From: FEB-25 sp963822175
GTDB taxonomy: Bacteria > Chloroflexota > Anaerolineae > Anaerolineales > UBA4823
Assembly (NCBI GenBank): GCA_963822175.1
Contig: CAWGGJ010000010.1
Coordinates: forward strand, 62,001 to 126,000
Length of the DNA: 64,000 nt
Direction of reading: 5' to 3'
Shown here: piece after piece, positions 17,941 to 26,655 of the stretch
How the letters are laid out: each line of letters begins with the position of its first letter
Numbering within the stretch: the stretch's first letter is position 1
Program-made: the position numbers and the translations under genes
Notes under the pieces: model-generated
Database searches by the model: none
Told to the model about the DNA's origin: nothing
The model's input: the letters and a program-made list of their open reading frames with translations, nothing else

Positions 17941-18939
17941 TTAGCCAAGGTATATCTGATCCTCCAGGGTCTCTCCGTAACCGCGAACCATCCAGTTACC
18001 AGGGAAGTATGCATCAATCAAAGTCCAGTTTTCCGGAGGTAGGATCGGCGGCACAGGAGGTGGACTGGTATTCCACCAACCAGCCCACGAGCGTGCCTGG
18101 GTAACGGTTTGATCCATGGAAGCTGGCCAGTAACTCGTTCCAGGAGTTTCCATACCGATTGCACCAATGATGGCATCTCCAGGTCCATTGAAGATAACCG
18201 GTGCAGGGAGTGTGTAAACATTCCAGACATCCAGCGCTTGGACAGTCGTAGGGAATGATGCCAGGTAATTACCACCCACTGCAGGATCGTTATTTCCTGT
18301 TGTGTTCTCGTAGAATACCAGGACGATATCGTCACCCACGTTGACCAAACCAAGACTGCTGAAATATACCTGAACTTCAGTGATCTGGAATGGGAAGTCT
18401 GCCGGATTGGGTGTAAAGCGGTTAACCCAGAGCATTTCGATGGTTCCGCCTAATCCTATGTCATTCTCCCGACTCCCATCATCCAACACCAATGAGATAG
18501 CTCCTTCAGGAGCCTGAGGTGCAGGAGAGGTTGTGCCACTGATGTTATTGGCTTCCAATGCCAACTCGACAGGATGGGAGAGTTTAGCAGGTTCAACCGA
18601 ATCATTTTTCACACCGGTGACTTTCATGCCAGGTATTTCGACCAGAGACCAGTCTAGCGGTGCATCACCGACATTACAGATCTCGAGTTCTTGTGTTACT
18701 ACTGTGTCTGGCGCTTGGATTGAATCAAGGAAAGCCGGTGTAACTTCGATATCAGGCCCCTCTGCGCACACAACATCGGTGCTTGCTTGAGCCGTTGCAT
18801 AGCCAATCTCTCCCCAATACACCTCAGCAGTATTGTTAATGGATGCCGGGCAAGACACCTGATCTGCCAGGACCTGGAAGTTGATCTCACGGTGCTTGGC
18901 AAAGAACATGGTGGAACAGTCGCTAGCGGGTTCACCCAC
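17941..18939 (-). CDS. Middle fragment of giant surface protein B
   Basis: A 332-aa internal fragment joining the N- and C-terminal frames of surface protein B. It overlaps the upstream fragment in a different frame. The real junction is near 18905-18920, where CSTMFFAKHREINFQVLA continues the Cys-rich repeat domain. It then holds a HYDIN-like domain (DIEVTPAFLDSIQAPDTVVT) and a beta-rich extracellular domain (ITEVQVYFSSLGLVNVGDD, FPTTVQALDVWNVYTLPAPV). The last residues (DQIYLG) are out of frame near 17950-17965. The expected continuation GGSDIPWLSENPTAGT is in the frame of the C-terminal fragment. Each break fits loss of one base. Confidence 0.65.
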   Translation of the reverse strand: MGEPASDCSTMFFAKHREINFQVLADQVSCPASINNTAEVYWGEIGYATAQASTDVVCAEGPDIEVTPAFLDSIQAPDTVVTQELEICNVGDAPLDWSLVEIPGMKVTGVKNDSVEPAKLSHPVELALEANNISGTTSPAPQAPEGAISLVLDDGSRENDIGLGGTIEMLWVNRFTPNPADFPFQITEVQVYFSSLGLVNVGDDIVLVFYENTTGNNDPAVGGNYLASFPTTVQALDVWNVYTLPAPVIFNGPGDAIIGAIGMETPGTSYWPASMDQTVTQARSWAGWWNTSPPPVPPILPPENWTLIDAYFPGNWMVRGYGETLEDQIYLG

Positions 18940-21548
18940 TCATCACAGGCATCAGTCTGGCTGGCAGGTGTGTACTGGTCAGAGCTGCATGGGTGCTTGG
19001 GTGGTCCACCATAATCATCACCAGCCCAATACCAGGATGTGCTACTGCCACTTGGACCAGAGGTGACATCCACACAGTAAGTTGCGATGCAATGAGCACC
19101 GCCACTTCCCATGTATCGGGGGTGATATATGTTGATCTCATAAGGTGAGGTTTCGAAAGACCAGGAAAAATCTCCCCAGCTTCCGTTACTGCACCATGGA
19201 GTGCCTACAAGGTATGCATTATCCACTGTCCAATCGACTGGGAATTTCATCCATATGTTATAGGCGTATGCATAGTCGGGTGAGAATGATTCGGCTCGAT
19301 AGCACAGGGTTTGTGGAGTGCTAGGTTCATAGCAGACATCTCCAGCCAATGACGGGTCGAAGACCACGTAAGAGCCGGTCAGTGAGTCGACGCCTGCGCC
19401 ACCAGGAGGAGCAACTGCACCGGCTAGTTCACCATACCAAACGATGGCATTTGCTGGATCCCAGTAGCAATCTCCAGTCGTGCAGGTTACACTATCGGGT
19501 ACATATGTGGTGCCTGCAGGGATCCAATCAAACATTACACCATAATTGGGCGTGATATCGGTATTCTCAATCGTGATAGAGTAGTCAATCGGGTCACCTT
19601 CGAGGACGACGGGTGTGGCTGTTTTATCAATATCGAGTCCTCCCGTGCACAACGGGCAAAATGCCAGGCGCTCCACGTAACTGGAAGCATTAGCGCCATA
19701 GCCATCGATTGACCAGACACTGTCGTCCGTCACGCCAACGAGATTATCCATGCGACCATTTGCCAGATTGGGAAGAAGCGCCCACACCCAATTGGTTCCG
19801 TCAAAGGTTCCCCTTAAAGCATCACTGGTGGGTGTAAAACCAGCTGAGGAGCCACCCAGCTGGAAAAACTCGCCATTGAAGAAATCCCCTTCGACGCGGT
19901 AACGAGGTACGCCGGTATTTCCAGCAAAGTGCCAGGAATTATCAGCATCATCCCAGTAGCGGACTTCATCGGTGACAGTGGCAAAGTTGTTGATCGCACC
20001 GCCCACATACCAGAACTGGTCCCCGGTCGGGGCATGCAGGATACCATCAGCTGCACCGAAGGGATCGGTGGGGAAGGCAGACATCTGGGCATTCTCAGCA
20101 TTCCAAACGCCAGGGGCTGCTTGTGCCAGATCGTAGCATTGTGTCGCTGGAACCAGGATACTGGAAGAATTAACACCACCGCCAATGCACAGATACTTGG
20201 TGCCATCGATGGTTCCTACCCACGAGTTGTGGAAGTCACGCATGCTGGTAAAGCTGCCCAGCTGGGTGAAGGAGTTTGCCACCGGATCGAAAACGTATGC
20301 ATCATTGTATGTTCCACCACCCGGCGTATTGCCACCACCGGTCACATAGCACAGGTTGGTGGTGGGGTCATAGGCCCAATCGGGTGCCCAGCGGTCTGCC
20401 GGGGTGTTGGCAGCACCAACCTGGAACCATAAATTGGTATCCAAGTTGTAACCCCAGAAGCCGAAGATGCCGGAGGTATCACCCAATTCATAAGTGACCC
20501 ACTCGCCTGCGGCATTCATGGCAGTGCAACCATCGCGTGGGTAGCCCACCCCAGCCCATGTCGGAGCAGAATTTGGAACTGCTTCCCAGCCTGGTATGTC
20601 GATGATGTGCTTTGTAAGGGTGGAAATGTCATAGTACCCATTACCGGCTGCTTCGATCGTGGAGACAATGTCTTCAAAGTTGCAGACATACGGCTCAAGG
20701 AGTACATCGATAGGAACCGTAGCACCATTGTCGGCATAAACCTGGGCAGGACCGGAGATATTTGCCATGCCTGCAGGTGCCGTGTAGGTCATATCAAAGG
20801 TCCCAGCTGTGCCTGTATTGTTAAACAGGGAGAACGTGTGTACCTGGGGTACACCGTTGCAACCGGATGCTTCCATCTCTGGAGGCAGCAGGTATACGCC
20901 TGGGTCGAATGAACAGGGTGGAATTGATGCTTGAGGATTGATTGCCTCGTCACATGGGTAATCAGCCATACTGGCAGGCGTATAGTTATCAACGCTGCAG
21001 GGATGATGAGGTGCGGCATTATAACCATCGCCATCCCAGTACCAGGATTCCAACGCATCTGGTGCACCAGAGCCTGATACAACTTCAAAGCAGTAGGTGG
21101 CTACACAGTGATCAGTGGTTGCCTGATACCGATTGTGTGTGAGATTAACCTCATATGGACTCGTTTCAAAAGTCCAGGTTAAATCCCCCCATGTTCCTCC
21201 GCCATCACAGACAGGGGTGCCCGCTACGTACACGTTCGTTACAGTCCAATCAGTGGGGAATTTCTCCCAAAGGTTGTAGACATACTCCCAGTCATTTGTC
21301 CAAGATTCTGCTCTGAAACAGAATGTTTGAGACATCCCAGGAGCGTAGCAGGTATCACCTCCAGCATTGGGATCAAAGACAACGTATGAGCCACTGAGGG
21401 AGTTGATATTACTATCTGCTGTGCCGGTAAAGGCAACTTGCTGTTGGGGAGGCGGTTTTTCAGTATTATCGGCAGCAAGTGCCATTCCAACCAACGCCAA
21501 TGACAGCACTAATACTCCAAAAAACGTAGAAAAACGTGTCTTATTCAT
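18699..21548 (-). CDS. N-terminal fragment of giant surface protein B, with signal peptide
   Basis: A 949-aa frame starting at ATG 21548 with AGGAGG 11 bases upstream. Residues 1-26 are a signal peptide resembling that of surface protein A (MNKTRF, hydrophobic core, LAADNT). A domain of about 160 residues with conserved cysteines (SLSGSYVVFDPNAGGDTCY, FETSPYEVNLTHNRY, HHPCSVDNYTPAS) is repeated near residues 730-890 (SLTGSYVVFDPSLAGDVCY, KHPCSSDQYTPAS). Between the copies lie kelch-like repeats (NLCYVTGGGNTPGGGTYND, TGDQFWYVGGAINNF) and a DUF11 domain (GLDIDKTATPVVLEGDPIDY). The last ~55 residues, after VNPLATVPPCS, are out of frame. The reconstructed gene would run 21548 to 15188, about 2,120 residues. 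Confidence 0.78.
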   Translation of the reverse strand: MNKTRFSTFFGVLVLSLALVGMALAADNTEKPPPQQQVAFTGTADSNINSLSGSYVVFDPNAGGDTCYAPGMSQTFCFRAESWTNDWEYVYNLWEKFPTDWTVTNVYVAGTPVCDGGGTWGDLTWTFETSPYEVNLTHNRYQATTDHCVATYCFEVVSGSGAPDALESWYWDGDGYNAAPHHPCSVDNYTPASMADYPCDEAINPQASIPPCSFDPGVYLLPPEMEASGCNGVPQVHTFSLFNNTGTAGTFDMTYTAPAGMANISGPAQVYADNGATVPIDVLLEPYVCNFEDIVSTIEAAGNGYYDISTLTKHIIDIPGWEAVPNSAPTWAGVGYPRDGCTAMNAAGEWVTYELGDTSGIFGFWGYNLDTNLWFQVGAANTPADRWAPDWAYDPTTNLCYVTGGGNTPGGGTYNDAYVFDPVANSFTQLGSFTSMRDFHNSWVGTIDGTKYLCIGGGVNSSSILVPATQCYDLAQAAPGVWNAENAQMSAFPTDPFGAADGILHAPTGDQFWYVGGAINNFATVTDEVRYWDDADNSWHFAGNTGVPRYRVEGDFFNGEFFQLGGSSAGFTPTSDALRGTFDGTNWVWALLPNLANGRMDNLVGVTDDSVWSIDGYGANASSYVERLAFCPLCTGGLDIDKTATPVVLEGDPIDYSITIENTDITPNYGVMFDWIPAGTTYVPDSVTCTTGDCYWDPANAIVWYGELAGAVAPPGGAGVDSLTGSYVVFDPSLAGDVCYEPSTPQTLCYRAESFSPDYAYAYNIWMKFPVDWTVDNAYLVGTPWCSNGSWGDFSWSFETSPYEINIYHPRYMGSGGAHCIATYCVDVTSGPSGSSTSWYWAGDDYGGPPKHPCSSDQYTPASQTDACDEWVNPLATVPPCSLPSTVRSTSRSWQIRCLARHPLTILLRCIGERLAMQRLKQAPMLCAQRGLISKLHRLSLIQSKRQTQ

Positions 21549-21559
21549 GTTTTACTAAT

Positions 21560-21750
21560 CCTCCTGAAAAATAGATGATAAGTAGATATGATCGTTTGGA
21601 TCAACCAAATGAACCAGTTATCGTAACAGTCGTATGCCCCTCCTTTCCATAATAGCCAATTCTGCAACCAATTCCAAAACCCCCATATTTCAGGAATTGA
21701 GTGATAATAAATATGCAATTGAGTAATTATTTATTTCGCTGTGCCAAGGC
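21560..21750 (-). promoter_or_regulatory. Conserved ~200-nt leader of surface gene B
   Basis: Counterpart of the leader at 13322-13510. The GGCACAGCGAAATAAATAAT block, the CAATTCC/GGAATTG hairpin (21669-21699) around CTGAAATATGGGG, the internal AAAGGAGG, and the TTTGGTTGATCCAAA hairpin are all kept, with small insertions and base changes between them. The coding regions just downstream share only the signal peptide, so the leader is better conserved than the mature proteins. Confidence 0.5.
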
Positions 21751-21757
21751 ATATAAA

Positions 21758-21786
21758 AAAATACCATTAGTATGAATTAATGTCAA
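21758..21786 (-). promoter_or_regulatory. Promoter of surface gene B
   Basis: TTGACA (21781-21786), 17-base spacer, TATTTT (21758-21763), about 210 bases before the ATG. Identical core elements to the promoter of surface gene A. Confidence 0.7.
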
Positions 21787-21810
21787 GTTAGACGGGCATG
21801 AATTTCAGGT

Positions 21811-21832
21811 GAGTTATCGAGAGAGATAACTC
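21811..21832. other. Hairpin downstream of rlmN
   Basis: Inverted repeat GAGTTATC / GATAACTC with a six-base loop, about 57 bases beyond the rlmN stop and just upstream of the surface gene B promoter. There is no U-run on the rlmN strand, so it is at best a weak terminator. Confidence 0.35.
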
Positions 21833-21888
21833 CTTCATTATATAATATAATATTAATTAATGATTAATTGCAAGAAATGGGGAGTTTT

Positions 21889-23016
21889 CTAAATTGTTTT
21901 GCTTGCCAGCTGACCGCACCCAGCCTGGATCTCAATTCCGCGGCGGATACGGATCGTGCATGGAATACCCGCCTGTTCAAGTATATTTTGAAAAGAAAGT
22001 GCGCTTTCACGCGTGGAGGCATGCCCTGGATATTTACGAGTAGGATTCAGAGGAATAACGTTTACATGACATAAACTCGAGCCTCCGATACGGAAGGGCT
22101 TTAACCTTTTAACCAAGAGCTGTGCCTGTTCAGGTGTGTCGTTCACACCCTGGATCAGCGCCCATTCAAATGAAAGCCTGCGATGGGTTTGTTGAATATA
22201 TTCCAGGCAGGCGGAGAATAACTCCTCCAGTGGATATTTCCGGTTGATAGGCAGCAGTTGAGAGCGAAGGGTATCATCAGCAGCATGCAATGATATTGCC
22301 AGATTAACCTGCGAGTGAGCATTGGTGAAACGACGGATCCCTGGCACCAGACCAACCGTTGAAATCGTGAAGCGACGTGCACCCAGGTTGAAGCCATCAG
22401 GATGATTTAGACGCTCGATTGCAGCCATGGTGGCTTCGTAGTTATGGAACGGTTCTCCCATCCCCATGACTACTACATTGGTGACCTGTTCACTCTTTGA
22501 TGCCAAGTGACGAGCATAATGGAGCACCTGCTCAACAATTTCACCACTGGTAAGGTGACGGTGAAAACCCATTTGCCCGGTGGCGCAAAATACACAGCCC
22601 ATGGCACAGCCTGCCTGGGTCGAGATACATAAGGTCCGTCGATTCTCGTAACGCATTAATACTGCTTCAACCTGTTTCTCATCGGATAGGGAGAAAAGCG
22701 TCTTGATCGTCTCACCATCGCTCGATTCCTGCGTCCGTATTGGATGCAGGTGAGAAAATGATGGTTGTCCGTTGTCGCCTGGATTACCGATAGTAAACGC
22801 ATCGACTAATTTTTGTCTGACGACTTTTGAAAGGCTGGTGAATTCTCCCGGTGAATTCATTAATTGCTGATACATCCCAACCCATAACTGTTTTCCATGA
22901 TATCCAGGAACTCCCCATGAATCAAATAACTCAATCAATTCCTGGAGAGTTAAATCGTAAATACTTCGATTCTGTGGCATGAATAACCTTGAAGATGAGT
23001 CGGATCCTGTATTCAT
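21889..23016 (-). CDS. rlmN: 23S rRNA (A2503-C2)/tRNA A37 methyltransferase RlmN
   Basis: Radical SAM methyltransferase that methylates C2 of adenine 2503 in 23S rRNA, and A37 in some tRNAs. The cluster motif CAMGCVFCATGQMGF is present, as are GMGEPFHNY and the C-terminal GCGQL with the conserved methyl-carrying Cys region. Length (375 aa) is slightly above average because of an N-terminal extension. The ATG at 23016 overlaps the stop of the HAD gene (ATGA), implying translational coupling; a second ATG at codon 13 (MPQNRSIYDLT) is closer to the usual family start. A remnant of a second rlmN copy lies at 13645-13835. Confidence 0.95.
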   Translation of the reverse strand: MNTGSDSSSRLFMPQNRSIYDLTLQELIELFDSWGVPGYHGKQLWVGMYQQLMNSPGEFTSLSKVVRQKLVDAFTIGNPGDNGQPSFSHLHPIRTQESSDGETIKTLFSLSDEKQVEAVLMRYENRRTLCISTQAGCAMGCVFCATGQMGFHRHLTSGEIVEQVLHYARHLASKSEQVTNVVVMGMGEPFHNYEATMAAIERLNHPDGFNLGARRFTISTVGLVPGIRRFTNAHSQVNLAISLHAADDTLRSQLLPINRKYPLEELFSACLEYIQQTHRRLSFEWALIQGVNDTPEQAQLLVKRLKPFRIGGSSLCHVNVIPLNPTRKYPGHASTRESALSFQNILEQAGIPCTIRIRRGIEIQAGCGQLASKTI

Positions 23017-23813
23017 TTTACCGCCAAATGTAGATTAACAATACTTTCCAGGTTATCAATGACAAGGTCGGGTACAGGGCGCCATGCCTTGGCCTGTTCT
23101 TCATTTGTGACCCCCGACAGCACGAGGGCTGTATGGCAACCCAAAAACTGAGCACCTGCGATATCCGTTTCGGGTCGATCACCTACCACTAGCACTCGCT
23201 CAGCAGGAGATTTCAAACGTTCCAAAGCTATACGATACATGGTTGGCTCGGGTTTACCGGCGATGACGGGTTCAACATCACTGGCAGTGGCGATGGCAGC
23301 AAGAATTGAGCCAGCACCAGGTACCAATCCCTGTGGGGTTGGAAAAGTATGGTCAGGGTTCGTACCAATAAATGGTACTCCAGCGCGAATCAACTGGGTT
23401 GCCTGCTGCAATTTTTCATAGGTGAAATTTCGATCCATCCCGGCGATCACAGCCAATGCACCAGTATAAGATTGATAATACCCTTGATCTTCGCATGCTT
23501 CAGTCAAACCTTGTTCACCGATAATAAAGACAGGACCACCCTGTGGAAATAGATTATTCAAGTAAAAAGTAACTGCGGCAGCCGAGGTGATTATCTGCCA
23601 GGGTTGTGCATCGACACCAAAGGAGGCTAATAATTCCACATATTGTTGAATAGTTCGAGTGGCATTATTGGTTGCATAAGTCACTTTCCAACCGACCTGC
23701 TTGATCTTCTCAAATATCAATTTTAGATCACCAATAGGTTGGTCGGATCGCCATAAAACACCATCCATGTCCAGGATAAGCGAATCGATCGATGATAGGA
23801 GATGAGTATTCAT
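23013..23813 (-). CDS. HAD-superfamily IIA phosphatase (NagD/phosphoglycolate phosphatase-like)
   Basis: Cytoplasmic HAD hydrolase of subclass IIA. Motif I is LILDMDGVLWRSD, motif II TYATNNATR, the C2-cap has IAGMDRNFTYEKL, motif III is AGKPEPTMYRIAL, and motif IV is VVGDRPETDIAGA. Length (266 aa) is typical for NagD/PGPase-like enzymes, which dephosphorylate small sugar or nucleotide phosphates. The actual substrate cannot be told. Its stop overlaps the start of rlmN by four bases, so the two are co-transcribed and probably coupled. Confidence 0.9.
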   Translation of the reverse strand: MNTHLLSSIDSLILDMDGVLWRSDQPIGDLKLIFEKIKQVGWKVTYATNNATRTIQQYVELLASFGVDAQPWQIITSAAAVTFYLNNLFPQGGPVFIIGEQGLTEACEDQGYYQSYTGALAVIAGMDRNFTYEKLQQATQLIRAGVPFIGTNPDHTFPTPQGLVPGAGSILAAIATASDVEPVIAGKPEPTMYRIALERLKSPAERVLVVGDRPETDIAGAQFLGCHTALVLSGVTNEEQAKAWRPVPDLVIDNLESIVNLHLAVK

Positions 23814-23847
23814 TCGAGTATGATGAAAAACAGGTATTAAATTAAAA

Positions 23848-23899
23848 TGGATGTACCTGGATTGTTAATCGTTGAGTTCATTATCTCCTGGTACATCCA
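23848..23899 (-). terminator. Rho-independent terminator after clpP
   Basis: Ten-base arms TGGATGTACC / GGTACATCCA with a 32-base loop. On the minus strand the second arm is followed by TTTTAATTT, 45 bases beyond the clpP stop. It separates tig-clpP from the HAD-rlmN pair. Confidence 0.65.
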
Positions 23900-23943
23900 A
23901 ATTCTAAGTCAGTAATTTTAGATATTATATCTTGATTGGAAGA

Positions 23944-24564
23944 CTACTTTTTTACAATTTTATCTGCCGGTGATTCAAGCACCTGATCGACAATCCCATA
24001 CTCAACAGCACTCTTGGCATCCATGTAAAAGTTACGATCGGTATCCCTTTCGATTGTCTCAACTGACTGTCCGGTATGGTCGGAAAGGATTTGATTCAAG
24101 CGGGTCTTTAATCGCAAGATTTCACGCGCTTCTATTTCGATATCTGTTGCCTGTCCTTGGACACCGCCCAGGGGTTGATGGATATGGATGGTGGCATGGG
24201 GTAAAGCATAGCGTTGCCCTTTTGTGCCGGCGGTCAACAGGACGGTACCAAAGGAGGCAGTAACACCCACGGCCACCGTGCTGATCGGGTTGGTGATCAT
24301 CTGCATCGTGTCATAGATTGCCAGGCCTGCATAAACCTGACCACCGGGTGAGTTAATATACATCGAAATAGGAGCTTCGCGATCTTCCTGGTTAAGGAAC
24401 AATAACTGTGCAACGGTCAGGTTAGCAATCTGATCATTGATCGGGGTACCCAAGAATACGATGCGATTCTTGAGTAATAACGAGAATATATCATAAGCGC
24501 GCTCGCCTCTACCTGAGGTTTCGATCACCATAGGTACAAGCGCTAAAGGATCATACTGTTTCAT
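23944..24564 (-). CDS. clpP: ATP-dependent Clp protease proteolytic subunit
   Basis: Serine protease that forms the double-heptamer chamber of ClpXP/ClpAP. The 206-aa length is typical. The catalytic triad is visible: Ser in VTASFGTVLL, His in IHIHQPLGG and Asp in RDTDRNFYMDAKSA. The start of the mature enzyme (MVIETSGRGERAYDIFSLLL) is conserved. The start codon overlaps the stop of tig (ATGA), the common tig-clpP arrangement that couples nascent-chain folding with degradation. Usually clpX follows; here a terminator follows instead. Confidence 0.97.
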   Translation of the reverse strand: MKQYDPLALVPMVIETSGRGERAYDIFSLLLKNRIVFLGTPINDQIANLTVAQLLFLNQEDREAPISMYINSPGGQVYAGLAIYDTMQMITNPISTVAVGVTASFGTVLLTAGTKGQRYALPHATIHIHQPLGGVQGQATDIEIEAREILRLKTRLNQILSDHTGQSVETIERDTDRNFYMDAKSAVEYGIVDQVLESPADKIVKK

Positions 24565-26000
24565 TTTTCCACCTTTCGGGTTGATTTTTTCTTTTTTGGT
24601 TTTTCTTGTTCTTCGATAGTTTCTGGTTCAGGAGTTACCTCACCAGAACTGGTTACTGTAGATTGCTCCTCTTTTTCACCTCGAGCAACTGCCTGCAGAT
24701 GATCCCAGGTATGTTTGACCAGCAGGTCAGCACCAATATTACCGATCATGCCACGCACGAATTCGTTTGTGAGGGTCTTTCGAGCTTTCTCTGGTGGCAT
24801 CATTCGCCCGAGCTCATCCAGGCTACGCATCAATTCGCTCTCTAATTCAGAGTTCTCGACATGTATATTTTCTACCTTGGCGATTTCTAACAACACCAAG
24901 GTACGCTTGAGTCGCTCTTCAGCTTGGGGCGTCAGCTCGGTACGTAAAGCTGCCGCATCGATCTTCCGCATCTTTAAATATGTCTCCATGTCGATTTTTT
25001 GCTGGGATATCCGATTCTCCAGCTGTTCTGTGAATATGTCGATTTCCCGTTCCAGCATTTGCGGAGGATATTTAATGATGCTCTGCTCAAGCAATTCCTT
25101 CATGATCTTGTCATGATAATTATTGTCATATTCTTCTTTTGCCTGCAACTCAAGCGATTTACGAATTTCATCAGTTAGTAAGGTTAAGGTCGCATACTGC
25201 TCACCAACCGATTGAGCAAATTCATCGGTTAATTCAGGCAAGATGCGTTTCTTAATTTCTTCCACTTTCACCAACACTTCAGTTTCTTTACCGCGTAACG
25301 ACTCAAAATCAGAATCCTCAGGATATGTATAGGTAAATTTCTTTTCTTCGCCTGAGGTTAATCCAAGGAGATATTGCGAGAATCCCTGGAAAGGCCATTC
25401 TTCTTTATTATCTGTTTTTGTTGTGACTACAACCGGCATCCTTCGATCATTAACCAAGGTAGCGATTTCGCCTTCCGCTGGTTGGATTCGATACATGGAA
25501 AGCCTGACATAAACTTGGTCACCTTCTATGGCAGGTTTATCGGATGGTTCCAACACAACCTGTCTTTCACGTAAATCATCCAGGACTTTATTCACATCTT
25601 TTTTGCTTACCGGCTTTACTTTATAGGGGATGCGAATCTTTTTATATTCTCCCAAAACTACTTCCGGCTCTAAAGGAACAATAAATTCAAAAGTCAGTGG
25701 ATCTAACTTGGGCATATTCTCAAGTGACCCAGGGCCATATGGCTTGATCTGAGCTTCTTCAATCACTTTAGGGTAAATTTCCTTAACGAGGAGATCCAAC
25801 GCTTCTTCAAGAATAATTTCTTCACCAAAATTTCTTAAAACGACTGGGTAGGGCGCTTTACCTGGACGAAAACCAGCAATTTTCTTATGCTGTGAGATAT
25901 GACGGGCAGCGCGTTGCTTGGCTGCTTCAAGCTGTGATGCTTCAAGCTGTACGGTTAGCTTTATCTGGTGATTTTCAAGAGGTTGTTTTTCGATATTCAA
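24561..26000 (-). CDS. tig: Trigger factor
   Basis: Ribosome-bound chaperone and peptidyl-prolyl isomerase. The N-terminal ribosome-binding domain includes the signature GFRPGKAP (about residue 43-50). The central FKBP-like domain spans roughly 155-245, and the C-terminal helical chaperone domain extends to about 425. A charged tail with EEQEKPKKKKSTRKVEK follows. The 479-aa length is slightly long because of this tail. Start is TTG at 26000, with AAAGGGA eight bases upstream. It lies 52 bases downstream of tRNA-Leu, whose strong promoter may also serve this gene. Confidence 0.95.
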   Translation of the reverse strand: MNIEKQPLENHQIKLTVQLEASQLEAAKQRAARHISQHKKIAGFRPGKAPYPVVLRNFGEEIILEEALDLLVKEIYPKVIEEAQIKPYGPGSLENMPKLDPLTFEFIVPLEPEVVLGEYKKIRIPYKVKPVSKKDVNKVLDDLRERQVVLEPSDKPAIEGDQVYVRLSMYRIQPAEGEIATLVNDRRMPVVVTTKTDNKEEWPFQGFSQYLLGLTSGEEKKFTYTYPEDSDFESLRGKETEVLVKVEEIKKRILPELTDEFAQSVGEQYATLTLLTDEIRKSLELQAKEEYDNNYHDKIMKELLEQSIIKYPPQMLEREIDIFTEQLENRISQQKIDMETYLKMRKIDAAALRTELTPQAEERLKRTLVLLEIAKVENIHVENSELESELMRSLDELGRMMPPEKARKTLTNEFVRGMIGNIGADLLVKHTWDHLQAVARGEKEEQSTVTSSGEVTPEPETIEEQEKPKKKKSTRKVEK

Positions 26001-26052
26001 ATTATTATCCCTTTGATATACCCCGAAAATTGATTCCAGGGGAGATATTGTG

Positions 26053-26134
26053 TGGGGAAGGAGGGACTTGAACCCTCACGCCTTGCGGCACATGATCCTA
26101 AGTCATGCCTGTCTGCCAATTCCAGCACTTCCCC
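26053..26134 (-). tRNA. tRNA-Leu (anticodon UAG)
   Basis: 82-nt type II tRNA. The acceptor arms GGGGAAG and CTTCCCC pair, the D-loop is GCTGGAATTGGCAGACAGGC, the anticodon stem-loop is CATGA-CTTAGGA-TCATG with anticodon TAG, the variable arm is TGCCGCAAGGCG, and the T-arm has GGTTCAAGTCC. Discriminator A; CCA is not fully encoded (CA follows). Confidence 0.95.
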
Positions 26135-26144
26135 GCGGGCGGGA

Positions 26145-26173
26145 ATTATAAGCGAGAGAGGAGAGGACGTCAA
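26145..26173 (-). promoter_or_regulatory. Strong promoter of tRNA-Leu (and perhaps tig-clpP)
   Basis: TTGACG (26168-26173), 17-base spacer, perfect TATAAT (26145-26150). The -10 ends 10 bases before the tRNA 5' end. Confidence 0.85.
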
Positions 26174-26238
26174 TAAATCGGATATAATCATGCGGACTTT
26201 CTATCAATTTGTTAATAGTCTATACCAGGAGCAATGGA

Positions 26239-26655
26239 TTGGGAAGAATAATTAAAACAGGCAGTGCAGGTAAGGATAGGTTACTATTCGAAAAGGGCAT
26301 CGTGATTGCTATCCGTGAGCTGGCCAAACAGACAAGTACAGATAATACCACCCGTGATTTAGTTGCGTACATCGCTATTTCTTTAATCGCAATTGGAAAT
26401 ACCATTGACGAATCAGTTTTAGCCTGGGAAAAACGGGGGTATTGGGTGAAAGCAGATAAATATCGAATGGAATGGAGCTGGACTACCAGGATGGGTGAGG
26501 ATTTGAAGAATGCTGTTATTAAAGATGATTGGGGGAATGTAGCCCAGATCACAGCACAGGTTACGCAAAAAATGAGCAAGGTCAATGTTTCTTCTCGGAA
26601 CCGCCTGGGAACCCCCTGGGTTGGTTCCTGGGAAAGATTAATACGCCCAAATTAA
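26239..26655 (+). CDS. Conserved hypothetical protein
   Basis: About 138-aa soluble protein without a domain I can name. Visible segments are LGRIIKTGSAGKDR, a helical stretch IAIRELAKQTSTDN, IAISLIAIGNTIDESVLAWEKRGYWVKAD, and an amphipathic C-terminal half. I chose the TTG at 26239, preceded by CAGGAG eight bases upstream, over a TTG ten codons earlier with no ribosome-binding site. The conserved-looking charged helices suggest a real gene. It runs convergently with the permease gene and overlaps its 3' end by about 18 bases. Function unknown. Confidence 0.6.
   Translation: MGRIIKTGSAGKDRLLFEKGIVIAIRELAKQTSTDNTTRDLVAYIAISLIAIGNTIDESVLAWEKRGYWVKADKYRMEWSWTTRMGEDLKNAVIKDDWGNVAQITAQVTQKMSKVNVSSRNRLGTPWVGSWERLIRPN

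Noticed and set aside
21560..21750. c-di-GMP (GEMM) riboswitch in the surface-gene leader, suggested by GGCACAGCGAAA
   Set aside because: The second half of the GEMM consensus (GGTAGGTAGCGGGGTTACC-like) and the tetraloop receptor are absent.
25997..26191. A 64-residue reading frame over the tRNA-Leu
   Set aside because: Its sequence is the translated tRNA gene and its promoter; the tRNA fold and the TTGACG/TATAAT promoter explain it.
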